DNA from: JAUASW01 sp036880965
GTDB lineage: Bacteria > Pseudomonadota > Gammaproteobacteria > Burkholderiales > Burkholderiaceae_C
DNA: 64,000 nucleotides
Reading direction: 5' to 3'
Assembly: GCF_036880965.1 (NCBI RefSeq)
Contig: NZ_JBAJMV010000007.1
Span: forward strand, 248,001 to 312,000
The notes under the pieces were generated by a model. That model saw nothing but the letters and a program-made list of their open reading frames with translations. It had not been told where the DNA came from and ran no database searches. The translations under genes were made by a program, and so were the position numbers. This document shows, one piece after another, positions 9,054 to 17,293 of the stretch; the stretch's first letter is position 1, and every line of letters starts with the position of its first letter.

Positions 9054-10169
9054 TCAGCTCCTCTTGACCGTGCCGCCCTGCGTCATCAGGCAGGCAGCGA
9101 CGATGTCGTCATCCATCGGAACCTGGAAGCCGCCATCCTTTGGCAGCACCAGCTTGAGAAAGTCCAGCACATTGCGGGCGTAGAGCGCCGAGGCGTCTGC
9201 CGCCACGAGCGCGGCCAGATTGGTCTCGCCGACCAGCGTGACGCCATGCTTGACCACGGTGGTGCCGGCCTCGGTCAGCGGGCAGTTGCCGCCGGCCGGG
9301 GCGGCGATGTCCACGATCACCGAGCCCGGCTTCATGCTCTTCACCATCTCCTCGGTCACCAGCACCGGGGCGGCGCGCCCGGGGATCAGGGCCGTGGTGA
9401 TCACGATGTCGGCCTGGGCCACGCGCTTGGCCACCTCGACCTTCTGGCGTTCCAGCCAGCTGGGCGGCATCGGTTTGGCGTAGCCGCCCGAGCCCTGCGC
9501 GGCTTCCTTCTCTTCCTCGGTGTCGTAGGACACGTCGATGAACTTGGCGCCCAGCGACTCGACCTGTTCCTTGACCGAGGGCCGCACGTCCGAGGCCTCG
9601 ATCACCGCGCCCAGGCGCTTGGCCGTGGCAATGGCCTGCAGGCCGGCGACGCCGACGCCCAGCACGACCACGCGTGCGGCCTTCACCGTGCCGGCTGCCG
9701 TCATCAGCATCGGGAAGAAGCGCTGGTATTTGTCGGCCGCGATCATCACGGCCTTGTAGCCGGCGATATTGGCCTGGCTGGACAGCACGTCCATGCTCTG
9801 CGCCCGGGTGGTGCGGGGCGCGGCTTCCAGGGCGAAGCTCGTGAGGCCGGCGCCTGCCAGGGCCTCCAGGCCCGGCCGGTCGAAGGGGTTCAGCATGCCG
9901 ACCAGGGCCGCGCCTGACTTCATGAGGCCCAGCTCCTCCGCGTTCGGGCTCTTCACCTTCAGCACCAGCTCGGCGCCGAGGGCGGCCGCACGGTCCACGA
10001 TCTGGGCGCCGGCGGCCACATAGGCCTCGTCGATGGCACTGGCGCTGACGCCTGCACCGCTCTCGATGAGCAAGGCATGGCCCTGCGCCACCAGCTTCTT
10101 GGCCGTCTCTGGGGTGACGGCCACGCGAGTTTCTCCGGCCGCGCTTTCGCGCGGAACACCAATCTGCAT
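9054..10169 (-). CDS. pntAa: NAD(P) transhydrogenase alpha, NAD-binding part
   Basis: 371 aa, starting MQIGVPRESAAGETRVAVTP, the conserved AlaDH/PNT N-terminus. The NAD(H)-binding Rossmann motif is VVVLGVGVAGLQAIATAKRLGA. This is domain I, facing the cytoplasm. The ATG at 10169 has AGGAGG at about 7 nt; upstream in-frame codons are not family-like. First gene of the pnt operon, divergent from the Nudix gene with about 100 bp between. Confidence 0.94.
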   Translation of the reverse strand: MQIGVPRESAAGETRVAVTPETAKKLVAQGHALLIESGAGVSASAIDEAYVAAGAQIVDRAAALGAELVLKVKSPNAEELGLMKSGAALVGMLNPFDRPGLEALAGAGLTSFALEAAPRTTRAQSMDVLSSQANIAGYKAVMIAADKYQRFFPMLMTAAGTVKAARVVVLGVGVAGLQAIATAKRLGAVIEASDVRPSVKEQVESLGAKFIDVSYDTEEEKEAAQGSGGYAKPMPPSWLERQKVEVAKRVAQADIVITTALIPGRAAPVLVTEEMVKSMKPGSVIVDIAAPAGGNCPLTEAGTTVVKHGVTLVGETNLAALVAADASALYARNVLDFLKLVLPKDGGFQVPMDDDIVAACLMTQGGTVKRS

Positions 10170-10272
10170 GAATCCCTCCTGGGGAAAATCTGAGTTCGGG
10201 CCAGCGGCTGCTTTCGCGGAGCTTACACAATAGGGATGACACCCGACACCCGTACAAGCGAGCAAGCCACAG

Positions 10273-10770
10273 ATGCCCAATCACGAACGCTTCCGGCCCT
10301 CGGTCACCGTGGCCGCCGTGATCGAGCGGGACGGCCATTACCTGCTGGTCGAAGAGGAGACGCCCGAAGGCCTGATGCTCAACAACCCGGCCGGGCACCT
10401 GGAAGAAGGCGAGTCGCCACTGGAGGCGGTGGTGCGGGAGGCGCTGGAGGAAACGGCCAGGCCATTCACACCGGAGTTCTTTCTTGGCGCCTACATGGCA
10501 CGCTTCGTGCGGCCGGCCCGGCATGAGGATGTGACCTATCTGCGCCTGGCCTTCGGTGGCCGCGCCGGTGATGAGATCGCCGGCAGGGTGCTGGACCAGG
10601 GCATCGTCCGCACGCTGTGGATGAGCCTGGAGGAGCTGCGCGCCACCGCTGAGCGGCACCGCAGCCCGCTGGTGCTGCGCTGCTGCGAAGACCATGCGGC
10701 CGGGCGGTGCCTGCCGCTGGACGTGATCCGGGTCGATGCTTCGCTCTATGCGCCGCTGGTCAAGTCCTGA
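10273..10770 (+). CDS. nudJ: Nudix hydrolase, NudJ-like
   Basis: 165 aa. The N-terminus RPSVTVAAVIERDGHYLLVE and NNPAGHLEEGE resemble E. coli NudJ (YmfB), a phosphatase acting on thiamine/HMP pyrophosphates and nucleoside di- and triphosphates. The Nudix box GX5EX7REUXEEXG is present as GHLEEGE, then seven residues, then REALEETA; the final Gly is Ala here, a conservative deviation, while the metal-binding glutamates remain. In E. coli nudJ precedes mnmA; here an esterase gene lies between them. Confidence 0.8.
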   Translation: MPNHERFRPSVTVAAVIERDGHYLLVEEETPEGLMLNNPAGHLEEGESPLEAVVREALEETARPFTPEFFLGAYMARFVRPARHEDVTYLRLAFGGRAGDEIAGRVLDQGIVRTLWMSLEELRATAERHRSPLVLRCCEDHAAGRCLPLDVIRVDASLYAPLVKS

Positions 10771-10810
10771 GCTCTACACTGCCGCGCAAATTCACTGGAA
10801 GCGCTCACTG

Positions 10811-11644
10811 ATGAATCAGCTGCGACGACTGTTGGCCAGCACCTGCCTGCTGGTCGCCCTTTCCCCGGCCTGGTCCGCTGGCTTCGATGAAGCAGTCAAA
10901 CCGCTGGTGATCGGCGAGACGCTGACCATCAAGTCCCAGGCCGTCGGCGAAAGCCGCCGCATCAACGTCTACCTGCCGGCCGGTTATGCCCAGGCACCCA
11001 AGGAGCGCTGGCCGGTGCTCTACATGCCCGACGGCGGCCTGGCGGAAGACTTCCTGCATGTGGCCGGGCTCTTGCAGGTCTCGGCGGCCAACCTGACGAT
11101 GCGGCCCTTCATCCTGGTGGGCATCGAGAACACCGAGCGTCGCCGCGACCTGACCGGCCCGACCGAACAGGCCTCGGACCGCAAGATCGCGCCTCGCGTC
11201 GGCGGCTCGGCGGCCTTTCGCCAATTCATCCGCGAGGAGCTGATGCCGGCGGTGCAGGCGCGCTACCGCACGACCCAGGAGCGGGCCATCATCGGCGAGT
11301 CGCTGGCCGGGCTCTTCGTCGTCGAGACCTGGGTGCTGGAGCCGGCGCTGTTCGACACCTATATCGCACTCGACCCCAGCCTCTGGTGGAACAAGGAAGG
11401 GCTGATCGCCACGGCCGCCCAGACGCTGAAGACACGCCCGGCCAGCGTGAAGCCGGCGCTCCTCGTGGCCAGCAGCAGCGAGCCGACGATTCTTGAGCCG
11501 GCCAGGCGCTTTGCCGAGCTGCTGACCCAGGCCAAGGCCGCCCACTGGAAGTTGCTGCCGCTGCCCGACGAGACGCACATGACGGTCTACCACCCGGCCG
11601 CCCTGATCGCCGTGCGCCAGCTGTTCAAGCCGGCAAAGCCCTGA
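10811..11644 (+). CDS. Exported esterase, alpha/beta hydrolase (Esterase D/Fes-like)
   Basis: 277 aa. The start at 10811 gives a signal peptide, MNQLRRLLASTCLLVALSPA. The fold matches the putative-esterase family (PF00756): INVYLPAGY near the N-terminus, the nucleophile elbow GESLAG, LDPSLWWN, and a late histidine in DETHMTVYHP completing a Ser-Asp/Glu-His triad. Relatives include siderophore (enterobactin-type) esterases and carbohydrate esterases; the substrate is not predictable. It lies between the Nudix gene and mnmA on the same strand, and could be in the same transcript. Confidence 0.75.
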   Translation: MNQLRRLLASTCLLVALSPAWSAGFDEAVKPLVIGETLTIKSQAVGESRRINVYLPAGYAQAPKERWPVLYMPDGGLAEDFLHVAGLLQVSAANLTMRPFILVGIENTERRRDLTGPTEQASDRKIAPRVGGSAAFRQFIREELMPAVQARYRTTQERAIIGESLAGLFVVETWVLEPALFDTYIALDPSLWWNKEGLIATAAQTLKTRPASVKPALLVASSSEPTILEPARRFAELLTQAKAAHWKLLPLPDETHMTVYHPAALIAVRQLFKPAKP

Positions 11645-11684
11645 CGGCAGCGCCGGGCCTGGGGCTTGCGGGACAATTGCCAGC

Positions 11685-12806
11685 ATGAGTTCCGGGAATC
11701 CCAAGAAGCAGCGCGTGGTCGTCGGCCTGTCCGGCGGCGTCGATTCGGCCGTCACCGCCCATTTGCTGAAGCAGCAGGGCCACGAGGTGGTCGGTATCTT
11801 CATGAAGAACTGGGAAGATGACGACGACAGCGAGTACTGCTCCTCCAACATCGATTTCGTCGATGCGGCAGCCGTGGCCGACGTGATCGGCATCGAGATC
11901 GAACATGTCAACTTCGCCGCCGACTACAAGGACCGCGTGTTCGCCGCCTTCCTGCGCGAGTACCAGGCCGGCCGCACGCCCAACCCCGACGTGCTGTGCA
12001 ATGCCGAGATCAAGTTCAAGGCCTTTCTCGACCATGCGATGCGCCTGGGCGCCGAAAAGATCGCGACCGGTCATTACGCGCGGGTGCGCGAGCATCAGGG
12101 CGAAGTTCAATTGCTCAAGGGCCTGGACCACACCAAGGACCAGAGCTACTTCCTGCACCGCCTGAACCAGGCGCAGCTGGCCAAGACCATGTTCCCGGTC
12201 GGCGAGCTCAAGAAGACCGAGGTGCGCCGCATTGCCGAGGAAATCGGCCTGCCCAATGCGAAGAAAAAGGACTCGACCGGCATCTGCTTCATCGGTGAGC
12301 GGCCTTTCCGCGAGTTCCTGAACCGCTATCTGGCGCACAAGCCCGGCGCTATCAAGGACGACCGCGGCCGCAAGCTGGGAGAGCATGTCGGCCTGTCCTT
12401 CTACACGCTGGGTCAGCGCCAGGGCCTGGGCATTGGCGGCGTGAAGGAGAAGGGCAGCCCGCGCGGCGGCGGTGCGCACGAGCCCTGGTTCGTGGCCCGC
12501 AAGGACATGGAAAGCAACACGCTGATCGTGGTGCAGGGCCATGACCACCCCTGGTTGCAAAGCCGGATGCTGGTGGCCGACGACCTGAGCTGGTGCAGCG
12601 GCCATGCGCCAACTGAGGTCGACCTGGCCGCCAAGAGCCGCTACCGCCAGGCCGATTCAGCCTGCCAGTTCACCGATCTGCCGCCGGACCGCTTCATGCT
12701 CCGCTTCCCCGAGCCGCAATGGGCGGTGACGCCAGGGCAGAGCGCCGTGATCTATGACGGCGAGGTCTGCCTGGGTGGCGGCGTCATCGTCGGCGCCGAG
12801 GCCTGA
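11685..12806 (+). CDS. mnmA: tRNA-specific 2-thiouridylase MnmA
   Basis: 373 aa. The PP-loop ATP-binding motif VVVGLSGGVDSAV, the segment NPDVLCNAEIKF with the first catalytic cysteine, and DSTGICFIGERPF with the second are all present. MnmA adds sulfur to U34 of tRNA-Lys, -Glu and -Gln using persulfide sulfur relayed from IscS/Tus. The length is typical. The start MSSGNPKKQRVVVGL is close to the PP-loop as expected. Confidence 0.95.
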   Translation: MSSGNPKKQRVVVGLSGGVDSAVTAHLLKQQGHEVVGIFMKNWEDDDDSEYCSSNIDFVDAAAVADVIGIEIEHVNFAADYKDRVFAAFLREYQAGRTPNPDVLCNAEIKFKAFLDHAMRLGAEKIATGHYARVREHQGEVQLLKGLDHTKDQSYFLHRLNQAQLAKTMFPVGELKKTEVRRIAEEIGLPNAKKKDSTGICFIGERPFREFLNRYLAHKPGAIKDDRGRKLGEHVGLSFYTLGQRQGLGIGGVKEKGSPRGGGAHEPWFVARKDMESNTLIVVQGHDHPWLQSRMLVADDLSWCSGHAPTEVDLAAKSRYRQADSACQFTDLPPDRFMLRFPEPQWAVTPGQSAVIYDGEVCLGGGVIVGAEA

Positions 12807-12907
12807 CGGCCCGGATGGCACCGGGTCGGGGGATCGCATGACCATCGGCACGGTGATCAAAGTCCCGGCTCTGGCACGCTTCGCACCTTTTGCTCGCCGG
12901 GAACTCC

Positions 12908-14146
12908 GTGGACCGCATTGAACGCCTGCTCCAGCAAATGGCCCGACCCGGGGTCGTGCTGCGCATTGCGGCGTTGTCGATCTGCCTGCTCGAGCTGATT
13001 GCCGCCGGCGCCGCGCTGGCCGGCCGCCGCACCGATGCCTACGACGGCATCCTGCCCAATCTCTACCGTCGCCTGGGCGGTGCCAGCGACGACCTGGGTC
13101 TCTTGCTCGCCTGCCTGACGCTGCTGGCCCTGTTCGCCTATGGCTGCTGGCGCCTGACCGCGCAAGCCGGCGACACCCCGCCGCGCCATGCGCTGGCCGG
13201 CCTGATCGGCCTGAACGCCCTTGCCCTGGCCGTGACGCCGGGCCTGCCCTTCCTCGTGACCGCCCTGGCCACCGTGCAACTGCGCAGCCGCCAGGCGCTG
13301 ATCTTCGGCCTCGGCCAGGTCGGCATCGGCCTGCTGCTCTACCTCGTGCTGCCGAGCGACAGTCAGCGGGCCGAGCTGCTCAGCTCCGAGCTGCCAGTGT
13401 GGGTCAATGCCATGTCTCAGCTGATGGCCCTGGTGGCCCTGCATGGCCTGGCTTTCGGCCTCGGCCGCATGGCGGCGGCAGAAACCGAGAAGCGCCGCTG
13501 GCTGCAGGCCATGCTAGCCGAGCGCATGAGCGCCGAGCAGTGGCAGGCCGAGCAGATGCGCTACGCCGAGCGCCAATTGATGGCGCGCGAGCTGCACGAC
13601 GTGGTCGGCCACCATCTCACCGCCCTGAACCTTCATCTGCAGGTCGGCTCGGCCCTCTTGCAGCGCGACGATGCAGCGGCCGCCGCCCAGGCCGTGGCCA
13701 AGGCCCAGCAAGGCGCCGCGGCCCTGCTCGCGGACGTACGCGCCGCCGTCTCGGCCGAGCGCAATGCCCAGCGAATCGACCTGAGCAGCGCGCTGGAGGC
13801 GCTGGCCGCCGGCATCAGCCATCCGCGCATCCAGCTGGATATTGCCCCAGCCGCCCGCGACCTGGGCCCGAGAACGGCGCACGCCTTGCTGCGCTGCGTA
13901 CAGGAGGCGGTCACCAACAGCGTCCGCCATTCGCACGCCAGCGAAATCCGCATATGCTTGTCGGCGCCGAGCGCTGAAGCAGTGCGCGTGAGCGTTGAAG
14001 ACAACGGCCAGGGCCCCCGCGTCCTGCAGCCCGGCAACGGGCTCAAGGGCATGGCCGAACGGATGAATGAGCTGGGAGGCAGCATGGGCACGCGCTCGCT
14101 GCAGCCCGGATTCGCAATCGAATTGCAGTGCCCCAGAACAGCCTGA
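12908..14146 (+). CDS. Sensor histidine kinase, NarL/DesK type (HisKA_3)
   Basis: About 412 aa from the GTG at 12908; a TTG at 12890 is the alternative. The first 200 residues contain about five or six hydrophobic segments and no clear periplasmic sensor domain. The dimerisation box is MARELHDVVGHHLTALNLHL, with the phosphorylated His in ELHD. The ATP-binding part has VTNSVRHS (N box) and VEDNGQG/GNGLKGMAER (G boxes). The cognate regulator starts 7 bp after the stop, so the two form a two-component system. The signal is unknown, and a membrane-embedded stimulus like that of DesK is only a guess. Confidence 0.88.
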   Translation: MDRIERLLQQMARPGVVLRIAALSICLLELIAAGAALAGRRTDAYDGILPNLYRRLGGASDDLGLLLACLTLLALFAYGCWRLTAQAGDTPPRHALAGLIGLNALALAVTPGLPFLVTALATVQLRSRQALIFGLGQVGIGLLLYLVLPSDSQRAELLSSELPVWVNAMSQLMALVALHGLAFGLGRMAAAETEKRRWLQAMLAERMSAEQWQAEQMRYAERQLMARELHDVVGHHLTALNLHLQVGSALLQRDDAAAAAQAVAKAQQGAAALLADVRAAVSAERNAQRIDLSSALEALAAGISHPRIQLDIAPAARDLGPRTAHALLRCVQEAVTNSVRHSHASEIRICLSAPSAEAVRVSVEDNGQGPRVLQPGNGLKGMAERMNELGGSMGTRSLQPGFAIELQCPRTA

Positions 14147-14153
14147 GTACCCC

Positions 14154-14837
14154 ATGAGCAAGAGCATCAATCCGCAAGCCCCCTCGTCCCACATCAAGCT
14201 GCTGCTGGTCGAGGATCAGCAACTGGTCCGCGAAGGCCTGAAGGGCCTGTTGGCCCTGCACGAGGAAATCGAGCTGGTGGGCGAGGCCAGCGACGGTGCG
14301 GCCGCGCTGGAGTGGATCTCGGCCGCCCAGGCGGAGCAACTGCCCGACGTGATCCTCTCGGACATGCGCATGCCGCGCATGGACGGCGTCGGCCTGATCC
14401 GCGCCCTGGCCGCGCGGGCCCTGAAGATCCCGGTACTCCTCTTGACCACCTTCGACGACAGCGCCGCCTTCGACGAAGCTGTCTCGGCTGGCGCTCGCGG
14501 CTTCCTGCTCAAGGCCACCAGCCCCGAGGTGCTGTTCCATTCGCTGCGCGACGTGGCCGCCGGCGGCACGGCGCTGCGCCCCCTGATCACCGAGCGCATC
14601 GAGCGCCACAGCGGCGAGCGCGCCTTCAGCGCCACGCCCGAACCCGATCCGCTGTCACCCAAGGAGCTGCAGGTCCTGCGCCTCGTCGCCAGCGGCCGCA
14701 GCAACACCGAAATCGCCGCCCTGCTGGGCAACAGCGAGGGCGTGATCAAGAACCACTGCTCGACGGTGTTCTCGAAGATGGGCGTGAGGGATCGGACGCA
14801 GGCGGTGTTGAGGGCGATTGATCTGGGGTGGATCTGA
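14154..14837 (+). CDS. NarL/FixJ-family response regulator
   Basis: 227 aa. The receiver domain has acidic ED residues (LLLVEDQQ), the phospho-acceptor in VILSDMRMPRMDG, the switch Thr in LLTTFDD and the Lys in FLLKATS. A LuxR-type HTH at the C-terminus starts LSPKELQVLRLVASG and includes NTEIAALLGNSEGVIKNH. It is the partner of the kinase immediately upstream (7 bp gap). Target genes are not evident. Confidence 0.92.
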   Translation: MSKSINPQAPSSHIKLLLVEDQQLVREGLKGLLALHEEIELVGEASDGAAALEWISAAQAEQLPDVILSDMRMPRMDGVGLIRALAARALKIPVLLLTTFDDSAAFDEAVSAGARGFLLKATSPEVLFHSLRDVAAGGTALRPLITERIERHSGERAFSATPEPDPLSPKELQVLRLVASGRSNTEIAALLGNSEGVIKNHCSTVFSKMGVRDRTQAVLRAIDLGWI

Positions 14838-14860
14838 GGCGGCTGGCCGGCTGACCAGGC

Positions 14861-15439
14861 TCAAGCAGCCGCCTGGTAGGCCGCAGCGATCCAGCCCAGC
14901 AGCACCGCGTCAACCTGGCTGGCATCGCTGATGCGCGTCGTCGCCTGGCACATGCCGCCGGGCGCCAGGATCTTCAGCCGCGGGTGCGGCGCCAGGGTCT
15001 TGCAGTTCAGCCCGATCTCGACCTCGCTGGCCGTGGCCGGCCCGACCATGGCGAACTGCTTGTTGCGGCGCAGGCTGAGATACGTCTTCTTGGGCGCGAT
15101 CTCGAAATCACCGAGTTCTGCAATGCGCGCCATCACGGCGTCATGCAAGGGCCGCAGCGCTGCCTTCTTGCCGGTGTAGATGGCATCCAGCGGGTCGCCT
15201 TCGGCAGCTGGCGGCGCAGCACCCACTTGCACATCGGGCAGCGGCTTGCCGATGAAGTGCACCACGGTGTTGGCGTCGCCATGGCCCAGGCCAAAGCGCT
15301 CCATCACCCAGCTGCGCTTCTCGGCGTACTTCTCCTTGCCGCTGGCCTCGATCTGCGCATGCATCTGCGCGAGGGTGAGGCCGGTCTTGGCCTGGATGTT
15401 CTTCACCTGCGTGAGCAGGGCTGCTTGGGGGTCTGCCAT
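14861..15439 (-). CDS. DUF4287/DUF5655 domain protein
   Basis: 192 aa. The N-terminal 60 residues (MHAQIEASGKEKYAEKRSWV) match DUF4287, and the rest (from about residue 85) resembles DUF5655, with FEIAPKKTYLSLRRNKQFAM and IGLNCKT. The DUF5655 fold is related to nucleic-acid-associated and ArsR/SRPBCC-linked stand-alone proteins, but its function is unknown. It begins one base after the SRPBCC stop (TGAGATG) and so is the third gene of a tight operon. Confidence 0.75.
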   Translation of the reverse strand: MADPQAALLTQVKNIQAKTGLTLAQMHAQIEASGKEKYAEKRSWVMERFGLGHGDANTVVHFIGKPLPDVQVGAAPPAAEGDPLDAIYTGKKAALRPLHDAVMARIAELGDFEIAPKKTYLSLRRNKQFAMVGPATASEVEIGLNCKTLAPHPRLKILAPGGMCQATTRISDASQVDAVLLGWIAAAYQAAA

Positions 15440-15440
15440 C

Positions 15441-15962
15441 TCAGTCGCCTTTTGCTTTCATGGGCCAATTGGCGCTGCGGCAGCGCTGGGGCAGGACGAA
15501 CTCCATGTGGTTCATCATGAAGTACATCAGCTTGGTCGACAGCGGCAGGCCCTGGCCCTCGGCCAGCAGCTTCAGGTGCTTGAGGATGAAATCGCCACCG
15601 CTGGCCATGGCCTTGCCCGTGGCCGTGCCCTCCGGGATGCCGACCACGCGCAAGGTGACCTCGACCTCGCCGCCGCCCAGCTCCTTCAGCTCGTAGTGCA
15701 CCTCGCAGACCGGGTCGTCGTGCTGCGTGAAGCGGTGCGTGTGCGCAAAGTGGTGCGGCGGATTGCAGACCAGCACCCGGCCATCGACGATCACGTTCTT
15801 GCCGCTGCCCGTGCGCATCTGCATCGGCGCGCCGGGACCCAGGACCGTGGTGTGCAGCCAGGCGTCGTAGATCGCGCCCTGCGCCTCGTCGGTCTTGGTC
15901 AGCTCGTGCCAGATGCGCTCGATAGGCGCGCTGATCTTGATGCGGAAAACGCGTTCGCTCAT
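15441..15962 (-). CDS. SRPBCC (AHSA1-like) domain protein
   Basis: 173 aa from ATG 15962: MSERVFRIKISAPIERIWHE is the classic first strand and helix of the START/AHSA1 fold, and HFAHTHRFTQ belongs to the hydrophobic cavity region. The fold binds small hydrophobic ligands or client proteins. The ATG overlaps the ArsR stop (ATGA) and AGAGGAAG precedes it, so it is translationally coupled. ArsR-SRPBCC pairs are common, and the SRPBCC partner may sense the ligand or act on it; no ligand is known. Confidence 0.85.
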   Translation of the reverse strand: MSERVFRIKISAPIERIWHELTKTDEAQGAIYDAWLHTTVLGPGAPMQMRTGSGKNVIVDGRVLVCNPPHHFAHTHRFTQHDDPVCEVHYELKELGGGEVEVTLRVVGIPEGTATGKAMASGGDFILKHLKLLAEGQGLPLSTKLMYFMMNHMEFVLPQRCRSANWPMKAKGD

Positions 15963-16333
15963 GGCTGTGACTTCCTCTTGGGGGTGGGGAACAGGGAATG
16001 CACCTCGGCGCCTTCGGCCGCGTACTTCAGAGCCGTCAGTCGGGGCGCCCAGTAGGCGCTGAGCTCGGTACTCCAGCGCTCGTGGATCAGCTGCATGGGC
16101 GCGGCATTGAACCAGAGCAGGCGCTCGCGACCTTCTTTGCGGGAGATGACGAGATTGCCGCGCTCCAGCACCTGCAGGTGCTTCATCACGCCGAAGCGGC
16201 TCAGCTCGCCCTCGAAGCATTCGCACAGCCGCGCCACATTGCAGCCGGGCTCCTTGACCAGCCAGTCGAGCATGCGCCGACGCGGCTCGGAGGCCAGGGC
16301 GTGGAAGGTGGCGTCGAGCTCGTCGGGCTTCAT
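15959..16333 (-). CDS. ArsR-family transcriptional regulator
   Basis: 124 aa from ATG 16333 (MKPDELDATFHALASEPRRR). A winged helix-turn-helix covers about residues 8-85: PRRRMLDWLVKEPGCNVARLCE, then SRFGVMKHLQVLERGNLV as the recognition helix region. No ELCV-type metal-binding cysteine pair is seen, so it is probably not a metal sensor. A longer start at 16378 is possible but lacks family similarity. A palindrome lies just upstream (16336-16351). It heads the arsR-SRPBCC-DUF5655 operon and may be autoregulated. Confidence 0.85.
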   Translation of the reverse strand: MKPDELDATFHALASEPRRRMLDWLVKEPGCNVARLCECFEGELSRFGVMKHLQVLERGNLVISRKEGRERLLWFNAAPMQLIHERWSTELSAYWAPRLTALKYAAEGAEVHSLFPTPKRKSQP

Positions 16334-16335
16334 AG

Positions 16336-16351
16336 GTGACTCAATGGTCAC
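16336..16351. promoter_or_regulatory. Palindrome before arsR, possible operator
   Basis: GTGAC-TCAATG-GTCAC is a perfect 5-bp inverted repeat spaced by 6 bp, directly upstream of the arsR start codon. Autoregulatory ArsR proteins commonly bind such dyads; binding here is inferred. Confidence 0.4.
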
Positions 16352-16387
16352 ATATAAGGAACGGACTGGCAAGCCCATTCCTGAGCA

Positions 16388-17242
16388 TCAGGTCCAGAGC
16401 CGGTAGGGCCAGAATGCCAACTCGCTGCGCATGCGCTGTCGCAAATCCTCGGGGCTGAAGCCGGTCAGGCGGCGCGTCTCGCGACACAAATGGGATTGAT
16501 CGGCGTAGTCGGTCTGCAGGGCCAGCTCGGCCCAGGACGGCGCTTGCGCCTCAGCCACGGCCGCAAGAAAGGCTTGCTCGCCGCGCGACACCGCCCGCAG
16601 CTCGCGCATCGGCAGGCCGGCCCAGGCCTTGATGCGCCGCTCGAACTGCCGCATGCTGCGCCCGGCCGCGCTGCCGGCGGCACGCACGGCCAAGGCCTCC
16701 AGCCACTGCGAATAGCGCTGGCCAGCGCCTTCATGCGCAGCAACAGGCTGCCACCTCGGCGCGAGGAAGGCTTCGATCGCCGCGAGCCGGGCTTCGTCGT
16801 CCGCGAGCCCGGCCAGGGACGCGGTCCAGTCCAGCCAGTCCGGAGGCAGCAGGCTGGCTGCATCCACGCAGCGGTCCACCAGCGAGGCGGCGTCAATGCC
16901 GGTCAGCAGGCGGAAGGCGTCCGGCAGGAAAAGCAGCTGCAAGCCGTGGACGCCCGCGGGCGCCACACGCAGATGCGTCGGGCCCGTGATAGGCCCCGAC
17001 AGCGCCACCGGCCAGACCCGGAAGCCGGCAGACGGCGGCACGAAGCCGGGCGAGGCCAGCCATTCGGCGGAGCCTGCAAAGGTAAAGGTCAGGCAGACCA
17101 GCGGCGAGGCCGGGTAGTAGGTATCGAGCTCATCGCCATGCAGGAGCAGGCTGCGCGTGTCGCGCAGAAAGCCGGCGCGCACACAGCCCGCCAGGCTCAG
17201 CGGGGGCAGCCAGAGGCGCGCGCCATCATTCATGCGGATCAT
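16388..17242 (-). CDS. AraC-family transcriptional regulator
   Basis: 284 aa. The C-terminal AraC double HTH is seen in RSMRQFERRIKAW, ELALQTDYADQSHLCRETRR and LTGFSPEDLRQ. The N-terminal 160 residues form a ligand/dimerisation region with GFRVWPVALSGPITGPTHL, like uncharacterised AraC regulators with a small beta-rich sensor. It is divergent from the P450 gene with 51 bp between starts, suggesting it controls that gene. Effector unknown. Confidence 0.87.
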   Translation of the reverse strand: MIRMNDGARLWLPPLSLAGCVRAGFLRDTRSLLLHGDELDTYYPASPLVCLTFTFAGSAEWLASPGFVPPSAGFRVWPVALSGPITGPTHLRVAPAGVHGLQLLFLPDAFRLLTGIDAASLVDRCVDAASLLPPDWLDWTASLAGLADDEARLAAIEAFLAPRWQPVAAHEGAGQRYSQWLEALAVRAAGSAAGRSMRQFERRIKAWAGLPMRELRAVSRGEQAFLAAVAEAQAPSWAELALQTDYADQSHLCRETRRLTGFSPEDLRQRMRSELAFWPYRLWT

Positions 17243-17293
17243 TGTGTCGCAATCGTTCTATAGGCCCGCCGCCCCAATGGGCACCATGCCGCC

